Below, piece after piece: positions 7,690-17,050 of a stretch of DNA of 62,687 nucleotides. Location of the stretch: assembly GCA_913775265.1 (NCBI GenBank), contig CAJYJH010000086.1, positions 1 through 62,687 on the forward strand. Reading direction: 5' to 3'. Position numbers and translations under genes: made by a program. The DNA comes from an uncultured Mucilaginibacter sp. GTDB taxonomy: Bacteria; Bacteroidota; Bacteroidia; Sphingobacteriales; Sphingobacteriaceae. Within the stretch, counting starts at the first letter, position 1, and each line of letters starts with the position of its first letter. The notes beneath the pieces were generated by a model. It did not search any database and had not been told where the DNA came from. It saw nothing but the letters and a program-made list of their open reading frames with translations.

Positions 7690-8799
7690 ATGGATAACAA
7701 TACTTCGCTGCCCGCGGTACCCGAACTGAATACCAACGGCGGCAAGATAGACAAAGAAGGCAATGTAAACCTGAGTCAGGTAACACCCGACGATGTCAAA
7801 AAGTACGAAGCCGTTAACCAATCGCTTAACCCGGCCGATGTAAACTCAATTCTGAACTATGGCGTTGATGTACAAAACTCAATGGAGAAGTACAGCAATC
7901 AGTTTTTGGCTTCGGTGCGTACCTACAACTCAGGCGAGGTGGGCACGTTGGTGAATGATTTGCTTACCGAGCTGAACTATATTGATGTTGACGAATTAAA
8001 CCAAAGCGCTTTCAGCCGTTTCTTATCAGGCATTCCATTTTTGAAAAAAATGGCGTTTGATGTGCAGAAACTTTTCCAGAAGTACGATACGGTAATCAAT
8101 AACATTGATAAAATTGTTAATAAAGTTAAGGCTGGCCGATTAAATTCCATTAAAGACAATGCATCGTTGCAGACTATGTTTGATAGTAATGTTACTTACA
8201 TCAAGCAGATGGAAGAACTAATTATTGCAGGTCAGATAAAACACCAGCAACTGAGCGAACAACTGGCTACCATGGATGCCAACCCAGACGCTTACCAGGA
8301 TTATGAAATTGCTGACATGCGCGATTTCGTGAACCGTTTGGATAAGCGCTTAGCTGATATGAAGGTAGTACGTTTTATCATGCTGCAATCGCTGGCTCAA
8401 ATCCGGGTGGTGCAAAACAATAACACCTCTATTGCCGAAAAAGCACAGTCTATAGTATCAACCACTATCCCGGTCTGGAAAAACCAGCTCACCATCGCCG
8501 TTGCCCTGCACAGGCAGAAGCAAAACGTGGAGATGCAGAAAAAGATTTCGGACACGACCAATACTATTTTGCAAAAGAATGCCGAGCTGCTAAAGCAAAA
8601 CAGTATTGATGTGGCGCGCGAGAATGAAAAAACAGTAGTCTCTATTGATACATTAAAACGCACTACGCAATCGCTCATCGAAACGCTGAACGAGGTGAAG
8701 CAAATACACGAGCAAGGCGCACAAAACCGCAAAACGCTTAATACCGAACTGGAAAGCCTGGAAACAGAGCTGAAAAAGAATGTTACAAACCGGGGCTGA
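7690..8799 (+). CDS. telA: TelA-family toxic-anion resistance protein
   Basis: A 369-residue mostly helical protein of the TelA family (PF05816). The middle part (about 60-330) carries typical features: SALxxLTELNYID-like helix near 93, FQKYDTVINNIDKIV near 135, and a long coiled-coil C-terminal third (about 285-365) rich in Lys, Glu and Gln. TelA proteins are linked to resistance to tellurite and to cell-envelope-active agents, and commonly sit next to TerD genes. The gene follows the hairpin at 7650-7675 and is separated by only 9 bp from the next ORF. Confidence 0.85.
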   Translation: MDNNTSLPAVPELNTNGGKIDKEGNVNLSQVTPDDVKKYEAVNQSLNPADVNSILNYGVDVQNSMEKYSNQFLASVRTYNSGEVGTLVNDLLTELNYIDVDELNQSAFSRFLSGIPFLKKMAFDVQKLFQKYDTVINNIDKIVNKVKAGRLNSIKDNASLQTMFDSNVTYIKQMEELIIAGQIKHQQLSEQLATMDANPDAYQDYEIADMRDFVNRLDKRLADMKVVRFIMLQSLAQIRVVQNNNTSIAEKAQSIVSTTIPVWKNQLTIAVALHRQKQNVEMQKKISDTTNTILQKNAELLKQNSIDVARENEKTVVSIDTLKRTTQSLIETLNEVKQIHEQGAQNRKTLNTELESLETELKKNVTNRG

Positions 8800-8808
8800 T
8801 AAATATTG

Positions 8809-9774
8809 ATGGATGAACGGAGGGTAAGCGTTTTAAGCGAATCGGTACGAATATTAAGCAAGCTGCAAATACTGGCTGCTTTTTTTTCGGACGATGTTAT
8901 TTATAATATTTATCTGCGCAGCCAGGTAATACACCAGCTTTTTGAGCAAAACACAGAGCTTGATATAAATAAACTGGAATTATTTCATGTACAGTTTACA
9001 GATACGCTTATTGATTTGCTTAAAAAGATTAAAAAGACAAACGAGAAAAACGTTACCCTGCTTTTTAACGAAATTGACCTTAACCGTGATGTTATTACCC
9101 GATTGGAGAGCGACAAGCTTACCCAAGCCGATTTTGATTTGCAAAAGCAGCGACAGGCACTTAAAGTTAATACATCGTTGAGGCGATTGTACGAGGTACT
9201 AAGCGGTTATAGTAACGAATATCCATACTCCAAAAACATCAATGCCTTTAGTGCCAGATTTTCGCCATCGTTTTATCATGACGTTATCGAAGATGTTTTA
9301 GCGAGATTGACCGCCTACGCCCCTGCCGAGGTTTATGATACGGCTCACGCCATCATACAACGCAAACTAATGGGGCAGCTTTGCAAGTACGATTTTAAAA
9401 CGGAGTTTTTTTGCGGGCTCAAAGCAGGCAGCTTAATTATGGAAGTGTTTAGGTTTACCGAAGCATCTATTTACTACCTCTATTATCCGTCGCGTAACTT
9501 GTTTTTGTTATGCGATGCCGCCGAAATGGAGATGATCAATGCAGCAGCCGGTGTTCCAACTAATGACAACTCCCTGGTTTATGAGCTTAATAACAAAAAT
9601 GATCAGTTGCAAAGCCGGGCAGCTCTGGTAAAAACACTTATCCCACCCGAAGTAAAACAGTTGCTGGCAGAACATTACAAAAAAATATCAGACATCGGTT
9701 TCCTGCAAAACATCAGTAACTTTGATGCACAGACTAACATTTTAAAAACCATGCTGAATACCGATATTATGTAA
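8809..9774 (+). CDS. Unknown protein conserved position in the Ter module
   Basis: A 321-residue protein from the ATG at 8809; a TTG at 8806 gives one extra Met. I do not recognise a family. It has no signal peptide and no clear membrane helix. The N-terminal third is predicted to be helical with Lys/Glu-rich segments (about 60-125), and the middle holds aromatic-rich pieces (SIYYLYYPSRNLFLL, about 222-236). The start lies 9 bp after telA and the TerC gene starts 58 bp later, so it is clearly part of the same operon. It may act with TelA as a cytoplasmic or membrane-side partner, but that is only inferred from position. Confidence 0.75.
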   Translation: MDERRVSVLSESVRILSKLQILAAFFSDDVIYNIYLRSQVIHQLFEQNTELDINKLELFHVQFTDTLIDLLKKIKKTNEKNVTLLFNEIDLNRDVITRLESDKLTQADFDLQKQRQALKVNTSLRRLYEVLSGYSNEYPYSKNINAFSARFSPSFYHDVIEDVLARLTAYAPAEVYDTAHAIIQRKLMGQLCKYDFKTEFFCGLKAGSLIMEVFRFTEASIYYLYYPSRNLFLLCDAAEMEMINAAAGVPTNDNSLVYELNNKNDQLQSRAALVKTLIPPEVKQLLAEHYKKISDIGFLQNISNFDAQTNILKTMLNTDIM

Positions 9775-9832
9775 CAAACCATTTATCGGTAGGTCTTATA
9801 CACACACTTAAAACTATTTACGACATTCTACA

Positions 9833-10639
9833 ATGAACTTCCTTCACACCTTATTAGGCGACGATATACAGGCGGGCTTACTGATTATCCTGAACTTAAT
9901 TGTTATTGAAAGCTTGCTTTCGGTTGATAACGCCGCGGTGCTGGCCACCATGGTGCTCGACTTACCTAAAGAGCAACGCGACAAAGCTTTACGCTATGGT
10001 ATCATCGGTGCTTACATATTCAGGGGCATTTGTTTGTTTTTAGCTTCGTGGTTGGTTAAAGTTTGGTGGTTAAAGCCATTGGGTGGTTTATACCTGCTTT
10101 ACCTGGCCTTTAATTATTTTAAAGGTAAAGCCGCCGGTGATAAAAATGAAGATGAATCGGTGAATAAAAACGAAAGTTGGATTTATAAATCTACCGTCGG
10201 TTTATTGGGCAACTTTTGGGCTACCGTGGCACTGGTAGAAATTATGGACTTAGCGTTTTCTATTGATAACGTGTTTGCGGCCGTGGCTTTTACCGACCAT
10301 GTGTTTCTGATTTATACAGGTGTATTTATCGGCATTTTGGCAATGCGTTTTGTAGCGCAGGGCTTTGTAAAGCTGATGGAAAAATTTACGTTTTTAGAAA
10401 CCATTGCTTTTATTGTGATTGGTGTTTTAGGCATCAAATTATCAGCGTCGTTGTACACCCACTTTTACTCGGGTACCCCAATTGCCGAAGCTATTGATGG
10501 CGAAAAAACAGATTTATTCGTGTCGTTATTCACCGTTGGTATTTTCGTTATTCCGGTGTTAACCTCTCTCCTATTTAACTTCCCGAAACGTCATAATGGT
10601 GATGCTGAAGTAGCTGAAAAAGCTGATGAAGTATTGTAA
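9833..10639 (+). CDS. terC: TerC-family integral membrane protein
   Basis: A 268-residue polytopic membrane protein of the TerC/YkoY family. The family motif around the acidic residues in the membrane is present twice: ESLLSVDNAAVLATMV near residue 26 and LAFSIDNVFAAVAF near residue 142, the internal repeat of the fold. A hydrophilic loop rich in Lys and Glu lies near residues 96-115. TerC proteins are linked to tellurite resistance and to manganese export or metal loading of exported enzymes. It is the last gene of the Ter module and is followed by a terminator. Confidence 0.9.
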   Translation: MNFLHTLLGDDIQAGLLIILNLIVIESLLSVDNAAVLATMVLDLPKEQRDKALRYGIIGAYIFRGICLFLASWLVKVWWLKPLGGLYLLYLAFNYFKGKAAGDKNEDESVNKNESWIYKSTVGLLGNFWATVALVEIMDLAFSIDNVFAAVAFTDHVFLIYTGVFIGILAMRFVAQGFVKLMEKFTFLETIAFIVIGVLGIKLSASLYTHFYSGTPIAEAIDGEKTDLFVSLFTVGIFVIPVLTSLLFNFPKRHNGDAEVAEKADEVL

Positions 10640-10713
10640 TGATATAAGGGCTGCGTTAAATCAAATAACTTTGCTTGCGTTGCCCTAAGTCACATTATTG
10701 CATTTCAAAACTT

Positions 10714-10746
10714 TAAAAGCTATCCCATTAAAACGGATAGCTTTTT
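10714..10746 (+). terminator. Terminator of the Ter module
   Basis: Stem GCTATCC at 10719-10725 and GGATAGC at 10735-10741 with a 9-base loop, an A-run before it and a run of five T after it. It lies about 80 bp beyond the terC stop. Confidence 0.85.
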
Positions 10747-11002
10747 ATTTATTAATACTTCATATTTTATTGACAATTCCTGATAAAATCAAGTTTTTAA
10801 TTATTGCATACTTAACAAGTTAAAAAATTCTAATAAAATTCTAATCTTCTTTTAATCTCGCATGTTGATTTTTTGTTTAAACAAATCATTAATTATAAAA
10901 CAACGCAACCTCAACTCATCGTTAATGATGTGTTAATATGATAATTTTCGCTTAACATAGGTTTAACATGTCGAATTCAATTTTGTATAAAATTTTATTC
11001 AC
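10747..11002 (+). promoter_or_regulatory. AT-rich leader and upstream region of the Oar-type receptor
   Basis: This 256-bp stretch holds no ORF and is much richer in A and T than its surroundings. It contains a perfect 14-bp palindrome, TTTGTTTAAACAAA at 10872-10885, a possible operator. A -7-like box TAGGTTTA lies near 10958 but has no clear -33 partner. The long leader of a highly expressed outer-membrane protein would fit. Confidence 0.35.
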
Positions 11003-14000
11003 ATGAAGAAGCTTTTACTTTTCTTATTCGTTGCACTACTGGCAAGTATTGATGCCAGCTTTGCACAGGTAACAAGTTCCGTAATAACGGGTAGGGTTAC
11101 CGACGGCAAAAACGCTAATTTGCCTGGGGTAACCGTTACAGCAGTAAACACCAGCACCGGCACGCGCTATGCCGCACAAACCAACGCCGAAGGGCGCTAT
11201 ACTATCCCTAACGTAAACCCAGGTGGCCCTTACACCATTACCGCTACTTACGTAGGCTCAAAAAAACAAGAACAAACCGGCATCAACTTAAGCTTAGGCA
11301 GCTCTGTTTTCAACTTCAGACTGGCCGACGAATCAACCGAGTTAAAAGCCGTTGTTGTTAAAGCTACTCAAGGTGCTACCAAAACAGGTTCGAGCACCCG
11401 CGTTAGCGCAGCGCAATTAAAGACTTTACCTTCTATTAGCCGTAGCTTACAGGATTTCACCCGTACTACTCCACAAAGCAGCAACAACTCATTTTTGGGT
11501 ACCAACTTTCGTTACAATAACGTAACGCTCGATGGCGCCATCAATAACGACGCAATCGGCTTCAGCCCATCATTAGGTGGTCAGGGCGGTACATCAGGTC
11601 AGCCGGGTAGCAGTACCCGTACTAACCCGGTATCTATTGACGCTATACAAGATATCCAAGTTTATCTGGCTCCTTACGACGTTAAGATCGGTAACTTTTT
11701 GGGTGGTAGTATTAATGCCGTAACGCGTAGCGGTACAAACACCGTAACCGGTTCGGTTTATGGTTTTGGCCGTAACGCCAGTATCACCGGCCGCAACAAA
11801 GCCGGCGACAACTCTAAACTGCCATCATCTTTCCACGAGTATCAAACCGGTTTCCGTTTAGGTTTCCCCATCATTAAAGACAAGTTATTCTTCTTCACCA
11901 ACGAAGAGATTACCCGTCGCCAGGATCCCGTTATTCTGGCAGCAGGTTCAGCTGATATGCCGATCATCAACGTAACTCAGGCTCAGCAAATTCAGCAATA
12001 TATGGCGCAAAACTACGGCTTAAGCGTAGCAGATAACAGCGCCGACAACTACAATATCTATTCACGTTCCAATAAATTCTTCAACCGTTTAGACTGGAAC
12101 ATCAACGATAAAAACCAGTTGTCAATCCGCAACAACACTATCACTTCACAAGCGACCAACCTGGAGCGCGATCAGCAAAACTTCCGTTTTGGCAGCATCG
12201 ACTTTAAGCAGATCAACAATCAAAACTCAACCGTTGCTGAGTTGAAAAGCCGCATGGGTGGTGGTTTGTCAAACAGTTTAATTGTAGGTTACTCAAACGT
12301 ACATGATTACAGACAACCACTTTCAAACCCTGCCCTTCCGCAAATCGAGATTGCATCAAACGGTGGTACTATCTTCGCAGGTACCGACCGCGAGGCCAGT
12401 ATCTTCAACATGAAGCAAAAAACCTTTGAGTTTACCGACAACTTTACCATGGTTAAAGGTGACCATACGTTTACTTTCGGTACACACAACGAGTTTTATA
12501 ATATTACTTACGGTTTTGTTAACTCATGGAATGGCCGTGTGGCTTATAGCAGCGTAGCCGACTTTTTAGCTAACAACCCTAACCGCGTACGTACCAACTA
12601 CAACTACACCAACAACAGCCGCGATTACATTATGGATAATCCGCCGGCACAGTTTAAAGTGAATATGTTTAGCTTGTACGGGCAGGATGAAATTCACATT
12701 GGCGACAACTTTAAATTAACTCCGGGCTTACGTTTTGACCTGGCTGATATGCCTAATAAACAGCCACTAAGTGTTAAAACTACCAGCGCCCCTGTTGACC
12801 CACTGTACGGCAGCACTTACACTTATACTCAACCAAGAAATATCAAGAATGACTTTTTAGGTCAGATATTGATTTCGCCTCGTTTAGGTTTCAACTACGA
12901 TGTTAACGGCGACCAAACCTTTGTGGTGCGTGGTGGTACAGGCATATTTACCGGTCGTATACCTTTTGCCTGGTTAGGTTACGCCTACTACAACAACGGT
13001 GTTACTTATGGCGCTTATGATAACCGCAGTTCATCACGTGCCTTTGTTGCCGGTACCGATCCAATCCGCGATGCCTTAACCGGCAACGGCGAGGCTGGCT
13101 TTGTGCAAAAACAAGGTGTGAACGTTAACGATGCTAACGGCAGAACACAGGTAGATTTAATTGACAACAACTTTAAAATGCCGCAGGCATGGAGAAGCAG
13201 CCTAGCATTCGACTTTAAAACTGATAACCAGTGGCGCTTTACCGTAGAGGGTATCTACACCAAAGTTATTCACGACTTACAGTTTAAACACATCAACTTA
13301 GTAGATAACGCTATCTACTATCCTTACGACGTAAATAAGCAACAGCCTATTTACCGTCCGGTTGCTGCCCCTACATCTTCAAATCCTAATGCTACTACCC
13401 AAGCTATTAATCCGTTATACTCTAACGCTTACTTGCTAACTAACACCAGCAAAGGCTACCGTTACAGCATTACCGGCCAGGTAGCTAAAAGCTTCCCCGT
13501 TGGCTTAGATATCTCTGCGGCATATACCTACGGTCAGTCTAAAGACCTTACCAACGGTATCCGTAACTCAATGGAGTCTAACTGGCAGTTAAACCAGGCC
13601 CTTAACCCTAACAACCCAAGCCTGGCCTACTCTAACTTTGACATCCGCAGCCGTTTTGTAGGCACGGCCAACTACCGTGTTGACTGGAACGGTGCTCACC
13701 GTTTCTTGTCTAACTTCTCGTTATTCTTTAACGCACAATCGGGCACGCCTTATTCGTTAGGTTTTGTAAACTCTACCATCGATGGTACTGCACAGACTGT
13801 AAGTTTAGTGTACATTCCTAAAGTGGGCGAAACTGCAAGCTTTTTTGCCAACAATGCTACAGGTGCAGCACAAGCTGCTGCGTTTGATGCTTATATCAAC
13901 AGCAACAAATACCTGAACAGCCGTCGTGGTGACTTTACTGAGCGTAACGGAACCCGCACGCCTTGGAACTACCAGGCCGATTTCCGTTTCTCTCAGGATT

Positions 14001-14275
14001 TCAACATCGTTCGTGATGGTAAAAAAGCACACACTATTACCTTTACTTACGACATCATTAACCTGACTAACTTGTTAAATAAAAACTGGGGTGTTCAGTA
14101 CTTTTCACCTAACACCTTCAACTCAACTTCGAGCGTAGGTTTAACACAGGTAACTGCAGGTACAGCTACTACTAACCCAGTGTACAGCTTCAACCCAAAC
14201 AACGTAACAAGCTACTCTAAAGACTTTTTTGCTTCACGCTGGCAAATGCAGTTTGGCTTACGTTACAGCTTCTAA
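11003..14275 (+). CDS. Oar-type TonB-dependent outer-membrane receptor
   Basis: A 1090-residue outer-membrane protein. It starts with a signal peptide ending near DASFAQ, followed by a carboxypeptidase-regulatory-like (CarboxypepD_reg) domain at about residues 25-110 (TGRVTDGKN, LPGVTVTA). A plug domain follows (about 115-240), then a large beta barrel ending with the aromatic C-terminus LRYSF. The YNNVTLDGAINND and TRTNPVSIDAIQDIQV segments are typical of Oar-like proteins (Myxococcus Oar family), which take part in adhesion or secretion of proteins rather than in glycan uptake. It has no SusD neighbour, which supports this. It is a single-gene unit with its own terminator. Confidence 0.9.
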   Translation: MKKLLLFLFVALLASIDASFAQVTSSVITGRVTDGKNANLPGVTVTAVNTSTGTRYAAQTNAEGRYTIPNVNPGGPYTITATYVGSKKQEQTGINLSLGSSVFNFRLADESTELKAVVVKATQGATKTGSSTRVSAAQLKTLPSISRSLQDFTRTTPQSSNNSFLGTNFRYNNVTLDGAINNDAIGFSPSLGGQGGTSGQPGSSTRTNPVSIDAIQDIQVYLAPYDVKIGNFLGGSINAVTRSGTNTVTGSVYGFGRNASITGRNKAGDNSKLPSSFHEYQTGFRLGFPIIKDKLFFFTNEEITRRQDPVILAAGSADMPIINVTQAQQIQQYMAQNYGLSVADNSADNYNIYSRSNKFFNRLDWNINDKNQLSIRNNTITSQATNLERDQQNFRFGSIDFKQINNQNSTVAELKSRMGGGLSNSLIVGYSNVHDYRQPLSNPALPQIEIASNGGTIFAGTDREASIFNMKQKTFEFTDNFTMVKGDHTFTFGTHNEFYNITYGFVNSWNGRVAYSSVADFLANNPNRVRTNYNYTNNSRDYIMDNPPAQFKVNMFSLYGQDEIHIGDNFKLTPGLRFDLADMPNKQPLSVKTTSAPVDPLYGSTYTYTQPRNIKNDFLGQILISPRLGFNYDVNGDQTFVVRGGTGIFTGRIPFAWLGYAYYNNGVTYGAYDNRSSSRAFVAGTDPIRDALTGNGEAGFVQKQGVNVNDANGRTQVDLIDNNFKMPQAWRSSLAFDFKTDNQWRFTVEGIYTKVIHDLQFKHINLVDNAIYYPYDVNKQQPIYRPVAAPTSSNPNATTQAINPLYSNAYLLTNTSKGYRYSITGQVAKSFPVGLDISAAYTYGQSKDLTNGIRNSMESNWQLNQALNPNNPSLAYSNFDIRSRFVGTANYRVDWNGAHRFLSNFSLFFNAQSGTPYSLGFVNSTIDGTAQTVSLVYIPKVGETASFFANNATGAAQAAAFDAYINSNKYLNSRRGDFTERNGTRTPWNYQADFRFSQDFNIVRDGKKAHTITFTYDIINLTNLLNKNWGVQYFSPNTFNSTSSVGLTQVTAGTATTNPVYSFNPNNVTSYSKDFFASRWQMQFGLRYSF

Positions 14276-14313
14276 TACAAGGCTAAACAGTAACCAAACG
14301 TTACTATAGATAC

Positions 14314-14359
14314 AAAGCCGGGACACGAGAACCATTGAGGTAATCGTCCCGGCTTTTTT
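14314..14359 (+). terminator. Terminator of the Oar-type receptor gene
   Basis: Stem AAAGCCGGGAC at 14314-14324 pairs with GTCCCGGCTTT at 14346-14356 and is followed by more T residues. The loop region carries a second short pairing (CGA/TCG). Confidence 0.88.
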
Positions 14360-14404
14360 GTTGGATGATGTTTTGATTTACAGAACGGTGGTAAGTACTA
14401 AATG

Positions 14405-14998
14405 CTAATTCAACCCTTGCAGCGCCTGAGAGATGAGGCTTAAGCCATCGTCAGAATAAGACAACCTTAGTGCAAAGTTATGCCCGTGAGTATCCATCTT
14501 CAGTAACGACTTATGCAGTATGTTAACCATCTTTTCCGGCTCATCGGTATACTTCTTTCTAAAATCCTCAAACTGAAACTCCAAAAACACCAAGCATAAT
14601 GCATTCTCCATCGTTTGCACATCGGCATCTACTTTTATACGCTTTTTGAGGATGATCTGGCTAATCCGCTCTATCATCTCTTCATCGTAGCCAGCCTCCC
14701 TCATCAGCCGGGCGGTTACCTTAGCATGATGCAGTGCCAAATCTTTTCGCCATTTTAGGTAAGGTTCGCGACCCTCAGCATAACTTTCGCGCGGTATCTC
14801 CCAGCGGCCAATGTGTTGGCTCCGGGAGGCCAGCAGTAGTTCTTCGCTGGCATTACGGTCAAGCTTTAACACCCAATCGTGCAGCTTAAGGGCAAAAAAA
14901 TATTCTTGCGGATAAGTTTCGCCACCCCATGTAATGGTGCGCGGGTCCTGCCTGTTGTAATCGTCAAAAAGCCGAAATGCATGTTCTAACTTACTCAT
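14405..14998 (-). CDS. DUF4202-family protein
   Basis: A 197-residue cytoplasmic protein that matches the DUF4202 pattern: DYNRQDPRTI near residue 13, the central ARSQHIGRWEIPRESY-like block (here SRSQHIGRWEIPRESY, about 58-73), a WRKDLALHHAK block, and CLVFLEFQFEDFRKKY near residue 134. The conserved His residues and acidic residues look like a metal-dependent helical fold related to HD proteins, but the function of the family is unknown. It lies 77 bp downstream of the porin gene on the same strand and may share its transcript. Confidence 0.85.
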   Translation of the reverse strand: MSKLEHAFRLFDDYNRQDPRTITWGGETYPQEYFFALKLHDWVLKLDRNASEELLLASRSQHIGRWEIPRESYAEGREPYLKWRKDLALHHAKVTARLMREAGYDEEMIERISQIILKKRIKVDADVQTMENALCLVFLEFQFEDFRKKYTDEPEKMVNILHKSLLKMDTHGHNFALRLSYSDDGLSLISQALQGLN

Positions 14999-15075
14999 AG
15001 ATGCAAAGTAGCATCTTTTACCTATCCGCCCAAATGTATAAGATGAGGGATATTTCAGTTCTACGAGCGGTTATT

Positions 15076-16614
15076 TTATTTACTCAAAAACTCCGGCGTG
15101 ATATTCAATTGCAAATAAGCCCAGGTTGGATGCAGTTTAGATGTGCCAGGTGCTATATTTTTAGCATACTCCATGCTTGATGAAGCTGCCATGTAGGAGA
15201 CCCCCAAAACGGCCTGTGTAAATTTATTGACCTTATAGCCTGTTGTTAAATCCAGTTCGGTACCCAAGTATTTATCAATCGCATTGCCGTTAACATCTTT
15301 TTGCTTACCTGCTAAGGCAAAATAATGCCCGGCCAGTTCGGTATTAAAGCGTTTGTTGCTTGAGGTATATTTAAGCTTTACAAAGGGGTTATTTAAGCCG
15401 CCTGTTGGCGACCCGGTAACGGCATAAAAGTAATCCAAATACCCCCAGAACTTATGAGGCGAACCATACAGCGGATCAAAGCGGTGACTGGTGGCTGACG
15501 TAGAAAAGGCATCGTTACCTGATAGATAATCCCACCCTGCAGTGTAGCTCATTTTACCGGGAACATAGCTTGCCGCCAGGTTAATCATATAGGCATCAAG
15601 CTTCAGGCCGTCTTTGTCATGCCCGCCCTGGTAATAGTAAGCGCCGGTAAACGCCCATCGGTTTTTGCTGCCCAGCACCGGGTTTACGTTTACCCCAGTG
15701 GTAAAACGGGTATTTACGCCCGGCTGGTTGTAACGGTAGCCGTATACATAGCCCACATCAGACCCTGCCGTATTACGAACTGAATCAAGCGCGTGTTTAC
15801 TAAACTGATCGGCCAGGAACAAACCTGATACTTTAGTTTTATTGATCTTTTTGCCCACATACAAATATTGCAGTGCCTTATAATTTTGATTGAGCAGGTT
15901 TGACCCCGCCGGGTTTATCAAAGCCAGGCTGCCGTTTTTAGCGCTTACCCCACTACCATTAATTAGCGGTATCATGCCCGAAGGCGTATTAACCAAATTA
16001 CCCTTACTATCCTTTACAGTGGCAAGTGTATTGGCTGGCGTGTAGTAAGTACCGTTATAATTTATGGCATCAGTGTTTTGATTAAAGGCAGCGCCGACGT
16101 CTACCTGCCATCCTTTTTGCATGCTTTTGAGCACCAAGGCATCGTGCCTGCGCCCCTGCTGCAGCCAATCTAAAGCGCCTAACAGACGTTCGTCATCATA
16201 AGCGATTTCCTGCCGGCCTACCTTTAACAACAAATAATCCAGTACATTGCTTTTAAATGATGTGTCTTTGCGGTTTGACAAGATGATCTCGCCCCAGGCT
16301 TCGTGCACCCCAAGCCGGTTACCATCGTTAACGGTAATGGTAGAAGCATCCTGCCCCCACACCCTTACATCCTGAATGGTAGTTTGAAACACTACCCTGC
16401 TCGAGCGGTAATTGAACATCAACCGGGTACGTTGCGAAACAAAGGCTGATGGTTTAGTATTGAGGGGCTTCAGTGTTCCAAATCCGTTACGAAATTCAGT
16501 TCTGGGTCTAAGCTGCCCACTCAAGGTAATTTGTGCTTGAGCCCGGTTTTTAATATTACCAAAGCATAGGCCTAACAATATAAGCCCGCATTGTTTACAT
16601 ACAGTTTTGTACAC
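15076..16614 (-). CDS. Alginate-export-family outer-membrane porin
   Basis: A 512-residue exported protein with a signal peptide ending near AQAQ and a beta-barrel rich in alternating strands. The start of the mature part (ITLSGQLRPRTEFRNGF) and the block TRLMFNYRSSRVVFQTTIQDVRVWG are typical of the alginate-export domain family (PF13372). In Bacteroidota these porins are common outside alginate systems, and their cargo is not known. The divergent neighbour is a Crp/Fnr regulator with a 436-bp shared intergenic region, so control by that regulator is plausible. Confidence 0.85.
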   Translation of the reverse strand: MYKTVCKQCGLILLGLCFGNIKNRAQAQITLSGQLRPRTEFRNGFGTLKPLNTKPSAFVSQRTRLMFNYRSSRVVFQTTIQDVRVWGQDASTITVNDGNRLGVHEAWGEIILSNRKDTSFKSNVLDYLLLKVGRQEIAYDDERLLGALDWLQQGRRHDALVLKSMQKGWQVDVGAAFNQNTDAINYNGTYYTPANTLATVKDSKGNLVNTPSGMIPLINGSGVSAKNGSLALINPAGSNLLNQNYKALQYLYVGKKINKTKVSGLFLADQFSKHALDSVRNTAGSDVGYVYGYRYNQPGVNTRFTTGVNVNPVLGSKNRWAFTGAYYYQGGHDKDGLKLDAYMINLAASYVPGKMSYTAGWDYLSGNDAFSTSATSHRFDPLYGSPHKFWGYLDYFYAVTGSPTGGLNNPFVKLKYTSSNKRFNTELAGHYFALAGKQKDVNGNAIDKYLGTELDLTTGYKVNKFTQAVLGVSYMAASSSMEYAKNIAPGTSKLHPTWAYLQLNITPEFLSK

Positions 16615-17050
16615 ACCAAAAAGTTTAAATTAAAAAGGGAATTGGTTATATGCTACACTTTAAAGTATTTCATTTAAAATGCAATCAGTAATTGAGTGTC
16701 AGATATAGTTTTACTAAACCTCAATACGCTCATAACAACTGATGAGTAAATATATAATTCAAGAAATAATTTACCAACTTTTGGTAACAAGCACAGATTT
16801 GCTGTTAACTAAAATACCTTAATTGATAAGCTAAAAGAGGAATCAAATGCAGAAAAAGCAAAATCATGATCTTATTTTAATAGTTTGTTGTAAAAATTGG
16901 ATTACTAATGACTAAATGTTAAAAAAACGAGATAATTTCGCTTCAGATATCGCCTTATTTACAGTTTCAGTTACGCATACAACAATACAAGATTTAAAAT
17001 AGCAATAAAACGCTTTTAAAAATCTCAAAAATCTGTACTTTAAGAAAAAT
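16615..17050. promoter_or_regulatory. Divergent intergenic region between porin and Crp/Fnr genes
   Basis: The 436-bp gap between two divergently transcribed genes holds no credible ORF and is strongly AT-rich. It must contain the promoters of both genes. I searched for the FNR-type half sites TTGAT-N4-ATCAA and found no convincing pair; TTGATAAGC near 16815 has one half only. A weak -7-like box TACTTTAA lies just before the regulator start (about 17036). Confidence 0.45.

Noticed and set aside
8397..8861. A 154-residue minus-strand ORF rich in Cys, Ser and Phe.
   Set aside because: It is the antisense frame of the coiled-coil region of telA; the composition is an artefact of Lys/Gln codons.
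16615..17050. FNR-type binding site (TTGAT-N4-ATCAA) between porin and regulator.
   Set aside because: Only one half site was found; no second half at the right spacing.
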